From contig CALSAQ010000004.1 of NCBI GenBank assembly GCA_943372995.1, positions 62,001 through 126,000 on the forward strand: a DNA stretch of 64,000 nucleotides. The letters run 5' to 3'. Made by a program: the position numbers and the translations under genes. Below the pieces are notes generated by a model, which saw only the letters and a program-made list of their open reading frames with translations, had not been told where the DNA came from and ran no database searches. Shown piece after piece: positions 25,797-35,025 of this stretch (positions are counted from its first letter, which is position 1; every line of letters begins with the position of its first letter). The stretch is from CAJBVG01 sp943372995. Its GTDB lineage: Bacteria; Bacteroidota; Bacteroidia; Sphingobacteriales; Sphingobacteriaceae.

Positions 25797-26678
25797 ATGG
25801 CAAATTTAAAAGAAGTACGTTTAAGAATCGCTTCTGTAAACTCTACACAGCAAATTACAAAAGCCATGAAAATGGTTTCTGCAGCGAAGCTAAAAAGAGC
25901 TACAGATGCAATTGTGCAAATGAGACCTTATGCTAATAAGTTGAAAGATATTTTAGCCAACTTAACAGCTAGTTTAGAAAGTAACGATAGTCCATACACT
26001 GCTCAACGTGAGTTGAAAAATGTATTGATTGTTGTAGTAACATCTAACAGAGGATTAGCAGGAGCATTTAATGCAAACGCTATTAAAACAGCTAATGCAT
26101 TAATAAACGAAAAATATGCAGAACAGAAAAAATCTGGCAACTTACATATCATCGCGATAGGAAAGAAAGCTCAAGATTATTTCACTAAAAACAAGTTCAA
26201 TGTTATTGGAAATAATAACGACTTGTTTAACCATCTAACTTTCGAAGCTTCAACTAAAATAACGAAGCAAATAATGGATGGTTTTGTTGCAGGCAATTGG
26301 GATAAAGTAGAGATGGTGTACAATCAATTTAAAAATGCAGCGATGCAGATTTTAACTACAGAACAACTACTTCCAGTAAAACCTACAGAACCTACATCAA
26401 ATGCAAAAAGTAATGTGGATTATTTATTAGAACCTTCTCAAGAAGAGATTGTAAATGGATTAATCCCTACTTCTATAAAAATACAGTTGTATAAAGCATT
26501 GCTAGATTCTCATGCATCAGAACATGGTGCACGTATGACAGCTATGGATAAAGCAACAGACAACGCAGGTGAATTATTAAGAGCATTAAGGTTATCATAT
26601 AACCAAGCTCGTCAGGCTGCGATTACAAATGAAATTTTAGAAATTGTAAGTGGTGCTAATGCATTATCTGCAAGCTAA
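25797..26678 (+). CDS. atpG: ATP synthase F1 subunit gamma
   Basis: The conserved gamma start MANLKEVRLRIASVNSTQQITKAMKMVSAAKL begins at the ATG at 25797. An upstream ATG at 25770 in the same frame overlaps the hairpin and adds nine residues without family support. The C-terminus has HGARMTAMDKATDNAGELLRAL, the second coiled-coil strand that turns inside the F1 hexamer. Length is 293 residues, normal. It is the last gene of the atp cluster and is followed by a strong terminator. Confidence 0.95.
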   Translation: MANLKEVRLRIASVNSTQQITKAMKMVSAAKLKRATDAIVQMRPYANKLKDILANLTASLESNDSPYTAQRELKNVLIVVVTSNRGLAGAFNANAIKTANALINEKYAEQKKSGNLHIIAIGKKAQDYFTKNKFNVIGNNNDLFNHLTFEASTKITKQIMDGFVAGNWDKVEMVYNQFKNAAMQILTTEQLLPVKPTEPTSNAKSNVDYLLEPSQEEIVNGLIPTSIKIQLYKALLDSHASEHGARMTAMDKATDNAGELLRALRLSYNQARQAAITNEILEIVSGANALSAS

Positions 26679-26703
26679 TACCTAATAAGATTTTGAAATA
26701 TTG

Positions 26704-26736
26704 AAAAGGCTGCATTTTTTAATGCAGCCTTTTTTT
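26704..26736 (+). terminator. Intrinsic terminator of the atp operon
   Basis: AAAAGGCTGCATT and AATGCAGCCTTTT form a perfect stem with a TTTT loop, followed by a T-run. The flanking A-run means it can also act on the minus strand, where the GNAT gene ends at 26738. Confidence 0.9.
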
Positions 26737-26737
26737 G

Positions 26738-27022
26738 TTAGCTATGAAGAACGTCTCTTATTTCTTCTTTTTTGTCAAACATAGATTTTGCAAACGGACA
26801 AAGAGGGATAATCTTTAGATTGTTTTCTCTTGCATAAGCTACTGCTTTATTAAGTAACTGAGCACCTGCCCCCATGCCTTTAAGTTCTTCGCCTACCTCT
26901 GTATGATCAATAATAATTAGCCCTTCTCCTGCAACAGAATAAGTCATTGCCCCAACCTTTTTACCATTGAGCTCAATGAAGAACATTCCTTTAGTATCCG
27001 AGTGTGTATGTTTGATTTCCAT
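26738..27022 (-). CDS. Small GNAT family N-acetyltransferase (YidJ-like)
   Basis: From the ATG at 27022 this is a 94-residue protein, MEIKHTHSDTKGMFFIEL onwards. It carries the compact GNAT core of the YidJ-like group (PF14542 type): a GKKVGAMTYSVA strand pair, IIIDHTEVGEELKGMGAGAQLL (acetyl-CoA-binding loop, V-x-x-x-x-KGxGxG) and NLKIIPLCPFAKSMF at the end. A longer frame from 27097 would begin inside the heptamer repeat region and is rejected. The substrate is unknown. It converges with the atp terminator. Confidence 0.85.
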   Translation of the reverse strand: MEIKHTHSDTKGMFFIELNGKKVGAMTYSVAGEGLIIIDHTEVGEELKGMGAGAQLLNKAVAYARENNLKIIPLCPFAKSMFDKKEEIRDVLHS

Positions 27023-27032
27023 AGTTTTTGAA

Positions 27033-27165
27033 TTTAGATGTGAAATATTAGATATGAGTGAAAAAATAAAGAATAAAACCCAAATATCAAAACTCACATC
27101 TCACATCTCACATCTCACATCTCATATCTCACATCTCATATCTCATATCTCACATCTCATATCTA
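27033..27165. repeat. Intergenic heptamer repeat cluster (CTCAYAT)
   Basis: From about 27092 to 27163 the heptamers CTCACAT and CTCATAT are repeated about ten times head to tail. At 27033-27060 related units (AGATGTG, AGATATG) occur in the opposite orientation, so the two ends can pair. The cluster fills most of the gap between the GNAT gene start and the YceI stop. The repeats are direct and unspaced, unlike CRISPR. Confidence 0.85.
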
Positions 27166-27167
27166 TA

Positions 27168-27710
27168 TTATTGTTTTGCAAATTGAACGTTGATATGCAA
27201 TTTTACATCATCACTTACTACCACACCACCAGCTTCAGTAACTGCACTCCACATTAATCCGAATTCTTTTCTGTTGATTTTACCGTTGACTTCAAATCCT
27301 ACTTTTGTATTTCCATAAGGATCTACCATTATTCCTCCCAACTCAGCATCAAGCTCAACTGTTTTTGTAATGTCTCTAATAGTTAAATCTCCGGTTAATT
27401 TGTATTCATTATCAGATACTTTTTTAAATGATGTAGAAACAAAATTCATCGTTGGATATTTTTCTGTTGAAAAGAAATCATCAGATTTTAAATGATTGTT
27501 TCTGTCGGCTTGGTTAGTATCTATACTATTTGTGTCGATACTAAAACTAATCTTCGAATCTTCGAAATCTTCTTTTGTAGCTTCAATCTCCCCGTTGAAA
27601 ACTTTGAACGTACCTGTTACGGTTGAGATTACTAAATGTTTTACTTTGAATTGAACTTCAGAATGTGCAGCATCCAGCGCCCATTTTGTACTTGTAAGTG
27701 TATTTTCCAT
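27168..27710 (-). CDS. YceI family lipid-binding-like protein
   Basis: The 180-residue protein is a complete YceI domain: WALDAAHSEVQFKVKHLVISTVTGTFKVFNGEIEA at the start, IDTNQADRNNHLKSDDFFSTEKYPTMNF in the middle and FEVNGKINRKEFGLMW near the end. The fold is a lipocalin-like barrel that binds polyisoprenoids or amphiphiles. No signal peptide is present, so this copy is probably cytoplasmic, unlike E. coli YceI. Binding ligand is unknown. It is transcribed alone on the minus strand. Confidence 0.92.
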   Translation of the reverse strand: MENTLTSTKWALDAAHSEVQFKVKHLVISTVTGTFKVFNGEIEATKEDFEDSKISFSIDTNSIDTNQADRNNHLKSDDFFSTEKYPTMNFVSTSFKKVSDNEYKLTGDLTIRDITKTVELDAELGGIMVDPYGNTKVGFEVNGKINRKEFGLMWSAVTEAGGVVVSDDVKLHINVQFAKQ

Positions 27711-27807
27711 AATTGTTTAAGTTTATGTAGGATAACACTTCGTAAAGGTATTTGTTTGTTTAAACATGTATTTATATTTAAATATCTGATTTTTAATGTA
27801 TTATATA

Positions 27808-27837
27808 ATAAAAAAGGCGCTATTAGCGCCTTTTTTT
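27808..27837 (-). terminator. Intrinsic terminator of the prolyl oligopeptidase gene
   Basis: GGCGCTA and TAGCGCC form a compact hairpin between A- and T-runs, 17 bases beyond the stop of the minus-strand gene ending at 27855. Confidence 0.85.
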
Positions 27838-27854
27838 GGATGCATACAGGGTAA

Positions 27855-29975
27855 TTATTTTACCTCAGCACCTAAATTATACAATACAAAGCTCCAGATG
27901 TCGGCTGCTTCTTCAATTAATTTAGAAGTTGGTTTTCCGGCACCGTGACCTGCCTTTGCATCTATACGAATTAGTACAGGGTTTTCACCTTTATGTTTTT
28001 CTTGTAAAGTAGCCGCAAACTTAAATGAATGTGCTGGCACCACTCTATCGTCGTGATCGGCTGTAGTAATTAATGTTGCTGGATAACTTACAGAATCTTT
28101 AAGATTGTGTAAAGGAGAATATTTAATCAAATAATCGAATTGTTCTTTCTTTTCGCTAGAACCATACTCAACAGCCCATCCCCAACCGATAGTAAATTTA
28201 TGGTATCTCAACATATCGAGTACACCTACACCTGGCAGGGCAACTTTATATAAGTCGGGTCTTTGTGTCATACAAGCACCTACAAGTAATCCGCCATTTG
28301 ATCGGCCACTAATGGCTAATTTGCTTGAGCTGGTATATTTTTCTTGAATTAGGTATTCAGCAGCTGAGATAAAATCGTCGAATACATTTTGTTTTTTAGA
28401 CAACATGCCCGCTTTGTGCCATTCCTCTCCATATTCGCCACCACCTCTTAAAGTTACTTGTGCATATATTCCTCCTTGCTCCATGAAGTACATATTTGAT
28501 ACGCTAAAAGCTGGTGTTAAGCTTATATTGAAACCTCCGTATCCATATAGTAAGAGTGGGTTGTTTCCATCAAGTTTAATACCTTTTTTATGAACGATAA
28601 ACATCGGAATCTTAGTCCCATCTTTAGAAGTAAACCAGACCTGTTTAGTTTCAAAATTATCAGTGTTTATTTTGAAGTTAGGTTTAATGTATAATTCTGA
28701 TTTTCCAGAATTGATATCAAATTTATAAACTGTTCCAGGAGTAGTAAAATTACTAAAGCTATAAAACATAAAAGAATCCTTTTTGCTAGCTGGAGCAAAA
28801 GCACATGTTCCAATACCAGGTAAATCTATGTCTTTTACTTTTTCACCTGTAATGGTATACTCAACTACTTTACTGCTTGCATCTTTTAAATAACTAGCAT
28901 AAATTTTATTACCAACTAATTTTGCACCCTCCAATAGTTCTTTTTGTTCGGGAATAATAGTTTTCCAGTTTTCTTTCTTATTGTTTTTTGGGTTAATGGA
29001 AACAACTTTATAGTTTGATGCACCATTGTCCATAAGCACGTATAATTCATCTCCAACATTATCGATAACTCCATAGTTATAATCGAAACCTGGAAGTAAA
29101 ACAGATATTTTAGAATTGTTATCTTTTAAATCTTTGTATAGTATTTCTGAACCTGATGTACCTTCAGAAGCATAGATTAATAAATACCTTTCGTCTTCAG
29201 TAACTTCGGCTCCAAAATATCTCAAAGGGTGTGTTTTGTCTTCATATACCAATTGGTCTTTCGATTGATCATCACCTAATTTATGGTAATACACTTTTTG
29301 ATATTGATTCTGATTTGATAATTCACTAACCCCTTTAGGTTCATCATATCTACTATAATAGAATCCATCTCCACGCCAAGATGCTCCTGAAAACTTAACC
29401 CATTTAATTACATCGGATGTAAGTTTTCCTGTATTAATATCTATAACATAAATTTCATTCCAATCAGAACCTGATCTAGAGATGGTATATGCAGCATGCT
29501 TGTAATCGTTAGAAAAATATAGTCCTCCCAAAGACACAGTACCATCTTCCGAAAGTTTATTTGGATCTAGGAAAACTTTTTCTTCTCCATCTAATCCTTT
29601 TCTAGAATAGATTACAGATTGATTTTGAAGGCCATCATTTTTAGAATAATAATAGTACTCACCTTTACGGTATGGAGCAGTAACTTTCTCGTAGTTCCAA
29701 ATTTCAGTTAACGAATTTTTTATTTTATCTCTAAAAGGAATCTGACTCAAATAATTTTGAGTGACTTTGTTTTGTGCTTCAACCCAAGCCGCCGTTTCTG
29801 CAGTGGTATCGTTTTCTAACCATCTGTAAGGGTCGGAAATTTTTGTCCCGAAATAATCATCAACAACTTCCACTTTTTTTGTTTCAGGGTAAGGCAACAT
29901 ACTTATTTTTTTTACTTCGTTCGACTTGCATCCAAAGAGCAAACCTACTGTTCCAATAATTAAAACTCTTTTCAT
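27855..29975 (-). CDS. Prolyl oligopeptidase family lipoprotein (S9A)
   Basis: From the ATG at 29975 the protein has a lipoprotein signal (LLFGC, C16), so it is probably tethered in the periplasm or at the outer membrane. The N-terminal propeller region has DDYFGTKISDPYRWLEND, typical of S9A. The alpha/beta hydrolase domain carries the triad S559 (GRSNGG), D643 (DDRVV) and H677 (GHGAGKP). It should cut short peptides after proline. A frame from 30011 adds MSYELLEIKYIN, which is translated heptamer repeat DNA, so it is rejected. Length is 706 residues, normal for the family. Confidence 0.93.
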   Translation of the reverse strand: MKRVLIIGTVGLLFGCKSNEVKKISMLPYPETKKVEVVDDYFGTKISDPYRWLENDTTAETAAWVEAQNKVTQNYLSQIPFRDKIKNSLTEIWNYEKVTAPYRKGEYYYYSKNDGLQNQSVIYSRKGLDGEEKVFLDPNKLSEDGTVSLGGLYFSNDYKHAAYTISRSGSDWNEIYVIDINTGKLTSDVIKWVKFSGASWRGDGFYYSRYDEPKGVSELSNQNQYQKVYYHKLGDDQSKDQLVYEDKTHPLRYFGAEVTEDERYLLIYASEGTSGSEILYKDLKDNNSKISVLLPGFDYNYGVIDNVGDELYVLMDNGASNYKVVSINPKNNKKENWKTIIPEQKELLEGAKLVGNKIYASYLKDASSKVVEYTITGEKVKDIDLPGIGTCAFAPASKKDSFMFYSFSNFTTPGTVYKFDINSGKSELYIKPNFKINTDNFETKQVWFTSKDGTKIPMFIVHKKGIKLDGNNPLLLYGYGGFNISLTPAFSVSNMYFMEQGGIYAQVTLRGGGEYGEEWHKAGMLSKKQNVFDDFISAAEYLIQEKYTSSSKLAISGRSNGGLLVGACMTQRPDLYKVALPGVGVLDMLRYHKFTIGWGWAVEYGSSEKKEQFDYLIKYSPLHNLKDSVSYPATLITTADHDDRVVPAHSFKFAATLQEKHKGENPVLIRIDAKAGHGAGKPTSKLIEEAADIWSFVLYNLGAEVK

Positions 29976-29996
29976 ATTTATATATTTTATTTCTAA

Positions 29997-30036
29997 TAAC
30001 TCATAACTCATATCTCACATCTCATAACTCACATCT
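29997..30036. repeat. Heptamer repeat cluster (CTCAYAW) upstream of the peptidase gene
   Basis: About five units of CTCATAA, CTCATAT and CTCACAT lie head to tail between the peptidase start and the gldB stop. The unit is the same as in the cluster at 27033-27165, on the other side of the peptidase gene. Confidence 0.75.
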
Positions 30037-30037
30037 A

Positions 30038-31066
30038 TCAAGGTTTATATTTTGCCATGTTCAGTATTTTCTGTGCATCGGTTTCTTCCATCAACTTTAC
30101 TAAATCATAGTCTTTATTATTCTCCATAAATTTTTTAATAATTTGCCAACCACAATACCATGAAATTCTAGGTGCAGATTCTGAGGTAAGGTTAACTGTG
30201 AATGGAGCCTCATCAGTATATTTTCTATATTTTAAATAATCAGCAGAGTATAGATTTTCTTGAATAAGTAATTGATAAATATTCGCCTCATTATTTTTAC
30301 ACCATTCTAGTTGTTGACTAGTATATCCAATTTTCAAGCTATCGCTTACATCAGGCAACATTTGATCTATAAAATACAACATCTTCCCTTCGTTAATCAT
30401 TAAGTCAATCATCCGAGGTTTCTCAATCTCTAATGGATATTTATAAGTTGCCATTCCTTTTACAAACATGGGTAAAAGGTGTTGAGGAGTATACCTCCTG
30501 GTTAGGTACTCTGGTATGTCTAATGAAGGGTAAAATTTATAATCCTCACCTAAAAATAAGTCTAATCCAATACCGATGTATCCATTGGTGGTAACAATTC
30601 CGTTATTAAAACCAGAAACAAAAGTACATACTTTGGGTAATGTGTCTTTAGGGTATAAATGACTATACTTAGAGAATACATCTGTAATTTGAGATTCAAG
30701 AATCGAAATTTGTTCTTTATTGTAAATAGAATCACAATCTTTAACTAAAGTTTTAAAGTCGTTATTCTGGGTAAAATCTTTAACAATATTGATGAATTGT
30801 TCGTTTTGAGTGGTCCCGAAGCTCATTATTTTCAAAAAGTATACATCGTAGAATGCACCATAGTCTTGCTTTATCTCCACTAACTTATCCGCAATTTTAG
30901 AGGGTTCAGTTTCGAATAGGTCTTTCTCTAACCGCAGTAGTTTTATATGTTCAATTTCTTTAGTGTTTTCAAAAGAAGACTTGGTCGGGGATTGTTGACA
31001 AGCGTTGAATAATAAGGAAATAATAAAAAGTGTAAAAATCGATTTAATTATGTTACTTTGAGGCAT
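30038..31066 (-). CDS. gldB: Gliding motility lipoprotein GldB
   Basis: From the ATG at 31066 the protein begins MPQSNIIKSIFTLFIISLLFNACQQS, with a lipobox at FNAC. The body has the GldB pattern: IKLLRLEKDLF, VEIKQDYGAFYDVYFLKIMSFGT, and the C-terminal PRISWYCGWQIIKKFMENN. GldB is a lipoprotein needed for gliding in F. johnsoniae; its biochemical role is not settled. In flavobacteria gldB lies near nadE, as here, where only a PorT-like gene separates them. Its start is 22 bases from the divergent barrel gene. Length (342 residues) is close to known GldB. Confidence 0.85.
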   Translation of the reverse strand: MPQSNIIKSIFTLFIISLLFNACQQSPTKSSFENTKEIEHIKLLRLEKDLFETEPSKIADKLVEIKQDYGAFYDVYFLKIMSFGTTQNEQFINIVKDFTQNNDFKTLVKDCDSIYNKEQISILESQITDVFSKYSHLYPKDTLPKVCTFVSGFNNGIVTTNGYIGIGLDLFLGEDYKFYPSLDIPEYLTRRYTPQHLLPMFVKGMATYKYPLEIEKPRMIDLMINEGKMLYFIDQMLPDVSDSLKIGYTSQQLEWCKNNEANIYQLLIQENLYSADYLKYRKYTDEAPFTVNLTSESAPRISWYCGWQIIKKFMENNKDYDLVKLMEETDAQKILNMAKYKP

Positions 31067-31088
31067 GTATAAACGCATATTTATTAAA

Positions 31089-31793
31089 ATGAATAAAGTT
31101 AAAATTAATCATTTCTACCTAATTATTACGGTTCTATTTGTAGGATTAACAAATCAAGTGGCAAACGCTCAGGATTTCAGACTAGGATTTAAGGCTAACC
31201 CTATGTTTTCAAACCTAAAACCAAGCAGCGATTTCAATAATAGTGCTGCAACAAAAGTTGGATTTTCGTATGGTTTAATTTTCGATTATTTTCTTAAAGA
31301 GCATTACGCAATTGAAACGGAGTTTGGAATTAGTACAATGGGAGGAAAAGTAGAATACTCAAAATCTGATACTACCATTTCGTCTGACATAAAAATGAAC
31401 TATATAGAGATTCCTATTTCTGTTAAACTTTTAACCGCTGAAGTTAGAGAGAACATAAAAGTTTATGGTAAGTTCGGAATAAATTTAGGGTTCTCTACTA
31501 AAACTTCTGCAGAAGTGATTTATAAAAAAGGCGCTAATCAATATGCAAAAGACGATATAAAAAATGCAAGTAAATATATACAACCCTTTAATGCTTCATT
31601 AATTATTGGCGCGGGAGTTGAATATAATCTTGCAAAGAATTTAGATTTAATTCTTGGTATAACGTATGCTAATGGATTTTTAAATACCATGAAATCAAAT
31701 TCGTTATATAGATTGGATACGATGAATCCAAATGTAAAAGCATTTGATGCTGATTTGAATTATTTTGCAATAAATGTTGGACTATTGTTTTAA
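31089..31793 (+). CDS. PorT-like small outer membrane beta-barrel protein
   Basis: The ATG at 31089 gives a proper signal peptide (MNKVKINHFYLIITVLFVGL, ending in ANAQ). The rest (234 residues) is the porin-family/PorT-like barrel: FRLGFKANPMFSNL at the first strand, FDYFLKEHYAIETEFGIS, YIEIPISVKLLT (the typical LEIPLLLK block) and a closing YFAINVGLLF strand. Such proteins are 8-stranded barrels; PorT itself supports T9SS in P. gingivalis, but the family is large and this may be a generic member. It lies 2 bases before nadE. The next ATG upstream (31065) would overlap the gldB coding region. Confidence 0.75.
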   Translation: MNKVKINHFYLIITVLFVGLTNQVANAQDFRLGFKANPMFSNLKPSSDFNNSAATKVGFSYGLIFDYFLKEHYAIETEFGISTMGGKVEYSKSDTTISSDIKMNYIEIPISVKLLTAEVRENIKVYGKFGINLGFSTKTSAEVIYKKGANQYAKDDIKNASKYIQPFNASLIIGAGVEYNLAKNLDLILGITYANGFLNTMKSNSLYRLDTMNPNVKAFDADLNYFAINVGLLF

Positions 31794-31795
31794 CG

Positions 31796-33415
31796 ATGAA
31801 GGTTACTCTTGCACAGGTAAATGTTCATGTAGGAAATTTTGAAGCAAATCTGCTCAAGTTTTCAGAAGCCATAGCTAAAGCGAAACAAGAGCATTCTGAA
31901 TTAATTATTTTCCCCGAATTAGCAATTTGTGGATATCCACCTAGAGATTTTTTAGACTATCGTCATTTTGTTCAGGAGTGTTTTAATGCGATAAAGAAAT
32001 TAGCATTAGAGTGTATCGACATTACTTGTATAATTGGTGCACCAAGTTTTAATCCGAATGATGAAGGTAAGGCTTTGCATAATTCTGCATACGTACTTAG
32101 CAAAGGAACCATTCAGAATGTAATTCACAAATCTTTATTGCCTACATACGATATCTTTGATGAATATAGATATTTCGAACCCAATCAAATATTTACGTGT
32201 ATTGATATTAAAGGAAAGAAAGTAGCATTAACTATTTGTGAGGATTTATGGAATATAGATGAGCAAAAATTATATGTTCATTCTCCAATGGAGTTCTTAA
32301 TAAAAGAATCGCCAGATTTGATGATTAATATCGCTGCATCACCATTTGATTATAATCAAGCTGAGAAACGGTTTGATGTGTTGAAGTGGAATGTGGAGAA
32401 ATATCGTCTACCCTTATTGTATGTGAATCATGTAGGAGCACAAACAGAATTAATTTTTGATGGAGGTTCATTATTTATTGATGAGCACGCTAATCTTATT
32501 CAAGAGCTCCCTTATTTTAAAGAAGAAATAAGAACATTTTCGATTGCATCAAAAGATATAAATTTATTAGTAGAGCCAAGTAAAATAGAATTGATACACG
32601 ATGCTTTGGTATTGGGTATTAAAGATTATTTTGTGAAATCGGGTTTTACTAAAGCGGTATTAGGATTGTCGGGCGGGATTGATTCAGCTGTTGTAATTTC
32701 TCTAGCAGCAAAAGCCTTAGGGTCAGAGAATGTATTAGCTGTTTTGTTACCATCGCAATATTCCTCAGATCATTCGATAGACGATGCTGTGACCTTGGCC
32801 AATAACTTAGGAGTTTCTCATTATGTATTGCCAATACAACCTGCTGTTCAATCGATGGAAGAGAGTTTGGAAGAATTGTTTGCGGGACGAAAACCAGATT
32901 TAACAGAGGAGAATATGCAAGCAAGAATTAGAGGGGTGCTGTTAATGGCTATCTCTAATAAAATGGGTAATATATTATTAAACACTTCCAATAAGAGTGA
33001 AGCAGCGGTGGGTTATGGAACTTTATATGGAGATATGTGTGGCGGTTTATCAGTAATTGGTGATGTATATAAAACACAAGTTTATGATTTAGCCAATTAC
33101 ATAAATAAAGAAAAGGAAATTATTCCGATGAATACCATTACTAAAGCACCATCGGCGGAGTTAAGACCAGATCAAAAAGATTCTGATTCACTACCTGATT
33201 ACAATATACTGGATGAAGTTCTATTGAATTACATTGAAGGAGCTAAAAGCAAAGACGAACTCATTGCTATGGGTTTCGACAGTGCACTTGTTCTCAGAGT
33301 GACAGGATTAGTAAATAGAAATGAATATAAGCGTTATCAAACTCCACCTATCTTACGAGTTTCTCCGAAAGCATTTGGTATGGGTAGAAGAATGCCGATA
33401 GTAGCAAAATATTAA
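31796..33415 (+). CDS. nadE: Glutamine-dependent NAD+ synthetase
   Basis: This two-domain enzyme has 539 residues. The N-terminal nitrilase-like glutaminase has the triad blocks FPELAICGYPPRDF (Glu), HKSLLPTYDIFDEYRYF (Lys) and LTICEDLW (Cys). The C-terminal synthetase has the ATP pyrophosphatase loop LGLSGGIDSAVV near residue 288, and NTSNKSEAAVGYGTLYGDMCGG. It amidates deamido-NAD to NAD with ammonia from glutamine. It begins 2 bases after the PorT-like gene and converges with lnt, with only 2 bases between the stops. Confidence 0.96.
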   Translation: MKVTLAQVNVHVGNFEANLLKFSEAIAKAKQEHSELIIFPELAICGYPPRDFLDYRHFVQECFNAIKKLALECIDITCIIGAPSFNPNDEGKALHNSAYVLSKGTIQNVIHKSLLPTYDIFDEYRYFEPNQIFTCIDIKGKKVALTICEDLWNIDEQKLYVHSPMEFLIKESPDLMINIAASPFDYNQAEKRFDVLKWNVEKYRLPLLYVNHVGAQTELIFDGGSLFIDEHANLIQELPYFKEEIRTFSIASKDINLLVEPSKIELIHDALVLGIKDYFVKSGFTKAVLGLSGGIDSAVVISLAAKALGSENVLAVLLPSQYSSDHSIDDAVTLANNLGVSHYVLPIQPAVQSMEESLEELFAGRKPDLTEENMQARIRGVLLMAISNKMGNILLNTSNKSEAAVGYGTLYGDMCGGLSVIGDVYKTQVYDLANYINKEKEIIPMNTITKAPSAELRPDQKDSDSLPDYNILDEVLLNYIEGAKSKDELIAMGFDSALVLRVTGLVNRNEYKRYQTPPILRVSPKAFGMGRRMPIVAKY

Positions 33416-33417
33416 TC

Positions 33418-35025
33418 TTACAGAATCCCCCATTTTTTTATTAAGGTGTAAGCGAAAAGTAGCAATGCAATTAAGCTTAAGAAATATGCAAACCAATCGC
33501 CATACATCACATAAAAAGTTAATGAGTCATTTAAATTGATTTCTGCTTTTAATGCATCAGCTTTCCACCATTGAGTAGGATTGATGATGTCACCTCTTTG
33601 GTTAATAAAACATGAGGTTCCAGTATTGGCAGATCTTGCAATACTTCTTCTCGTTTCTATAGCTCTTAAACTTGCATAACTGGCATGCTGTTTATAGCCT
33701 GGAGTATTTCCCCACCATCCATCGTTGGTGATGATTGCTATAAATTGTGCTCCATTCTTTATGTATTCAGTAACGTATTCGCCATATACAGATTCGTAGC
33801 AAATTACTGGAGCAGCTCCAATACCGCTTTTTGTATACAATACTTTTCTTTCTTTTTGTGTTCCTAAACTGCCAAAGGCTCCACCTAGTTTTATGGCAAA
33901 AGGTTCTAAAAATTTTAAGAGCTTAGGGTAAGGAATTTGTTCAACCCCAGCCACTAGTTTTGATTTATGATATAATTGTATGCCTGGGTCGTTTTCAATA
34001 AGCATTGCCGTATTAAATGCATCGTAGCAGCATTGTCCATTTCTAAATTTGCGAGCTGTTACAGTTTCTTCAGTAGTATAGGTTCTATATGTTGCAGCTC
34101 CAGTAATGATATTTCCATTTTTATATTTTGATAAAAAATTTCTAGACTCAAGAATTAGAGGATTTGATTCTAAGGTTTCTTCAGCAATGTTTAATGGTAA
34201 TGCCGTTTCAGGCCAAATAAAAAACTCAGTGTTTTTTTGCCCTAAAGAATCGGAGAGATTAATCAGTTTCCTTACTTGTTCTATTTCAGATATTCCGTCG
34301 AACTTTTCATTGTAAGGATCGATATTAGGTTGAACAACTACGATGTTGCTTGGATTTATTTTCTCAATATAATTACTGTAAATAGAGTAAGATAAAAGAA
34401 TAGGACTGATGAGTAAAATAAATGGAATGAGATAAGGTTTTACTTTATTAAATACTTTATCTGAAATTGAACTAGATTTTATATACGCTCTAAATAGAAG
34501 TAAGTTAGTAGCAAGTACCCAGAAACTTCCTCCGAATACTCCTGTATACTCATACCATTGTATCCACGATGGATGTTGTGCAAACCCATTTCCAAGAGTC
34601 ATCCAAGGCCAAGAGAAGCCCCAATGATGATGGAAGAACTCCATGCCAATCCAAGCAGAAATAAAAAATACAGAACTAAAAAAATGGTTAATATATTTTT
34701 TAACAAAATGGTATGCTATCAATACCAAACTCATCATACTCGAATTTAGTAATACGGCAATGACCATGCCGATAGCTGAGGCATTCCATATCCAATAGCT
34801 GCAGGCTAAGTTCCAAACAAGAAATGAAAGGAAACTATATCTAAATAAATACCTTGTACTTTTAATTTCTTTTGAATGGCTTAATTCATCTTCGATAAGA
34901 AGTAATGGAATAAAAGCGAAAAAAAGTAAGATGCTTATGCTTTGTGTTGGCCAAGCAAGCCAAAACAATAAAGCACTTGTTAAACTAAATAAGAAATATT
35001 TTTTATGATTCGTCATCATCTGCAT
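33418..35025 (-). CDS. lnt: Apolipoprotein N-acyltransferase
   Basis: The N-terminal half has several membrane helices; the C-terminal half is a periplasmic nitrilase-like domain. The catalytic triad is E273 (WPETALP), K356 (HKSKLV) and C409 (ICYES), matching E. coli Lnt E267/K335/C387. It adds the third acyl chain to lipoproteins after Lgt and LspA (57570). The many lipoproteins in this window (GldB, GldK, SprE, the peptidase) would be its substrates. The ATG at 35025 overlaps the end of rsmI; further in-frame ATGs at 35019 and 35016 are also possible. Confidence 0.93.
   Translation of the reverse strand: MQMMTNHKKYFLFSLTSALLFWLAWPTQSISILLFFAFIPLLLIEDELSHSKEIKSTRYLFRYSFLSFLVWNLACSYWIWNASAIGMVIAVLLNSSMMSLVLIAYHFVKKYINHFFSSVFFISAWIGMEFFHHHWGFSWPWMTLGNGFAQHPSWIQWYEYTGVFGGSFWVLATNLLLFRAYIKSSSISDKVFNKVKPYLIPFILLISPILLSYSIYSNYIEKINPSNIVVVQPNIDPYNEKFDGISEIEQVRKLINLSDSLGQKNTEFFIWPETALPLNIAEETLESNPLILESRNFLSKYKNGNIITGAATYRTYTTEETVTARKFRNGQCCYDAFNTAMLIENDPGIQLYHKSKLVAGVEQIPYPKLLKFLEPFAIKLGGAFGSLGTQKERKVLYTKSGIGAAPVICYESVYGEYVTEYIKNGAQFIAIITNDGWWGNTPGYKQHASYASLRAIETRRSIARSANTGTSCFINQRGDIINPTQWWKADALKAEINLNDSLTFYVMYGDWFAYFLSLIALLLFAYTLIKKWGIL

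Noticed and set aside
27092..27165. CRISPR-like repeats
   Set aside because: The heptamers are direct and unspaced, with no spacers and no cas genes.
26967..27257. Plus-strand frame through the heptamer repeats
   Set aside because: It is made mostly of translated repeat (SHLTSHI type) and overlaps the YceI gene.
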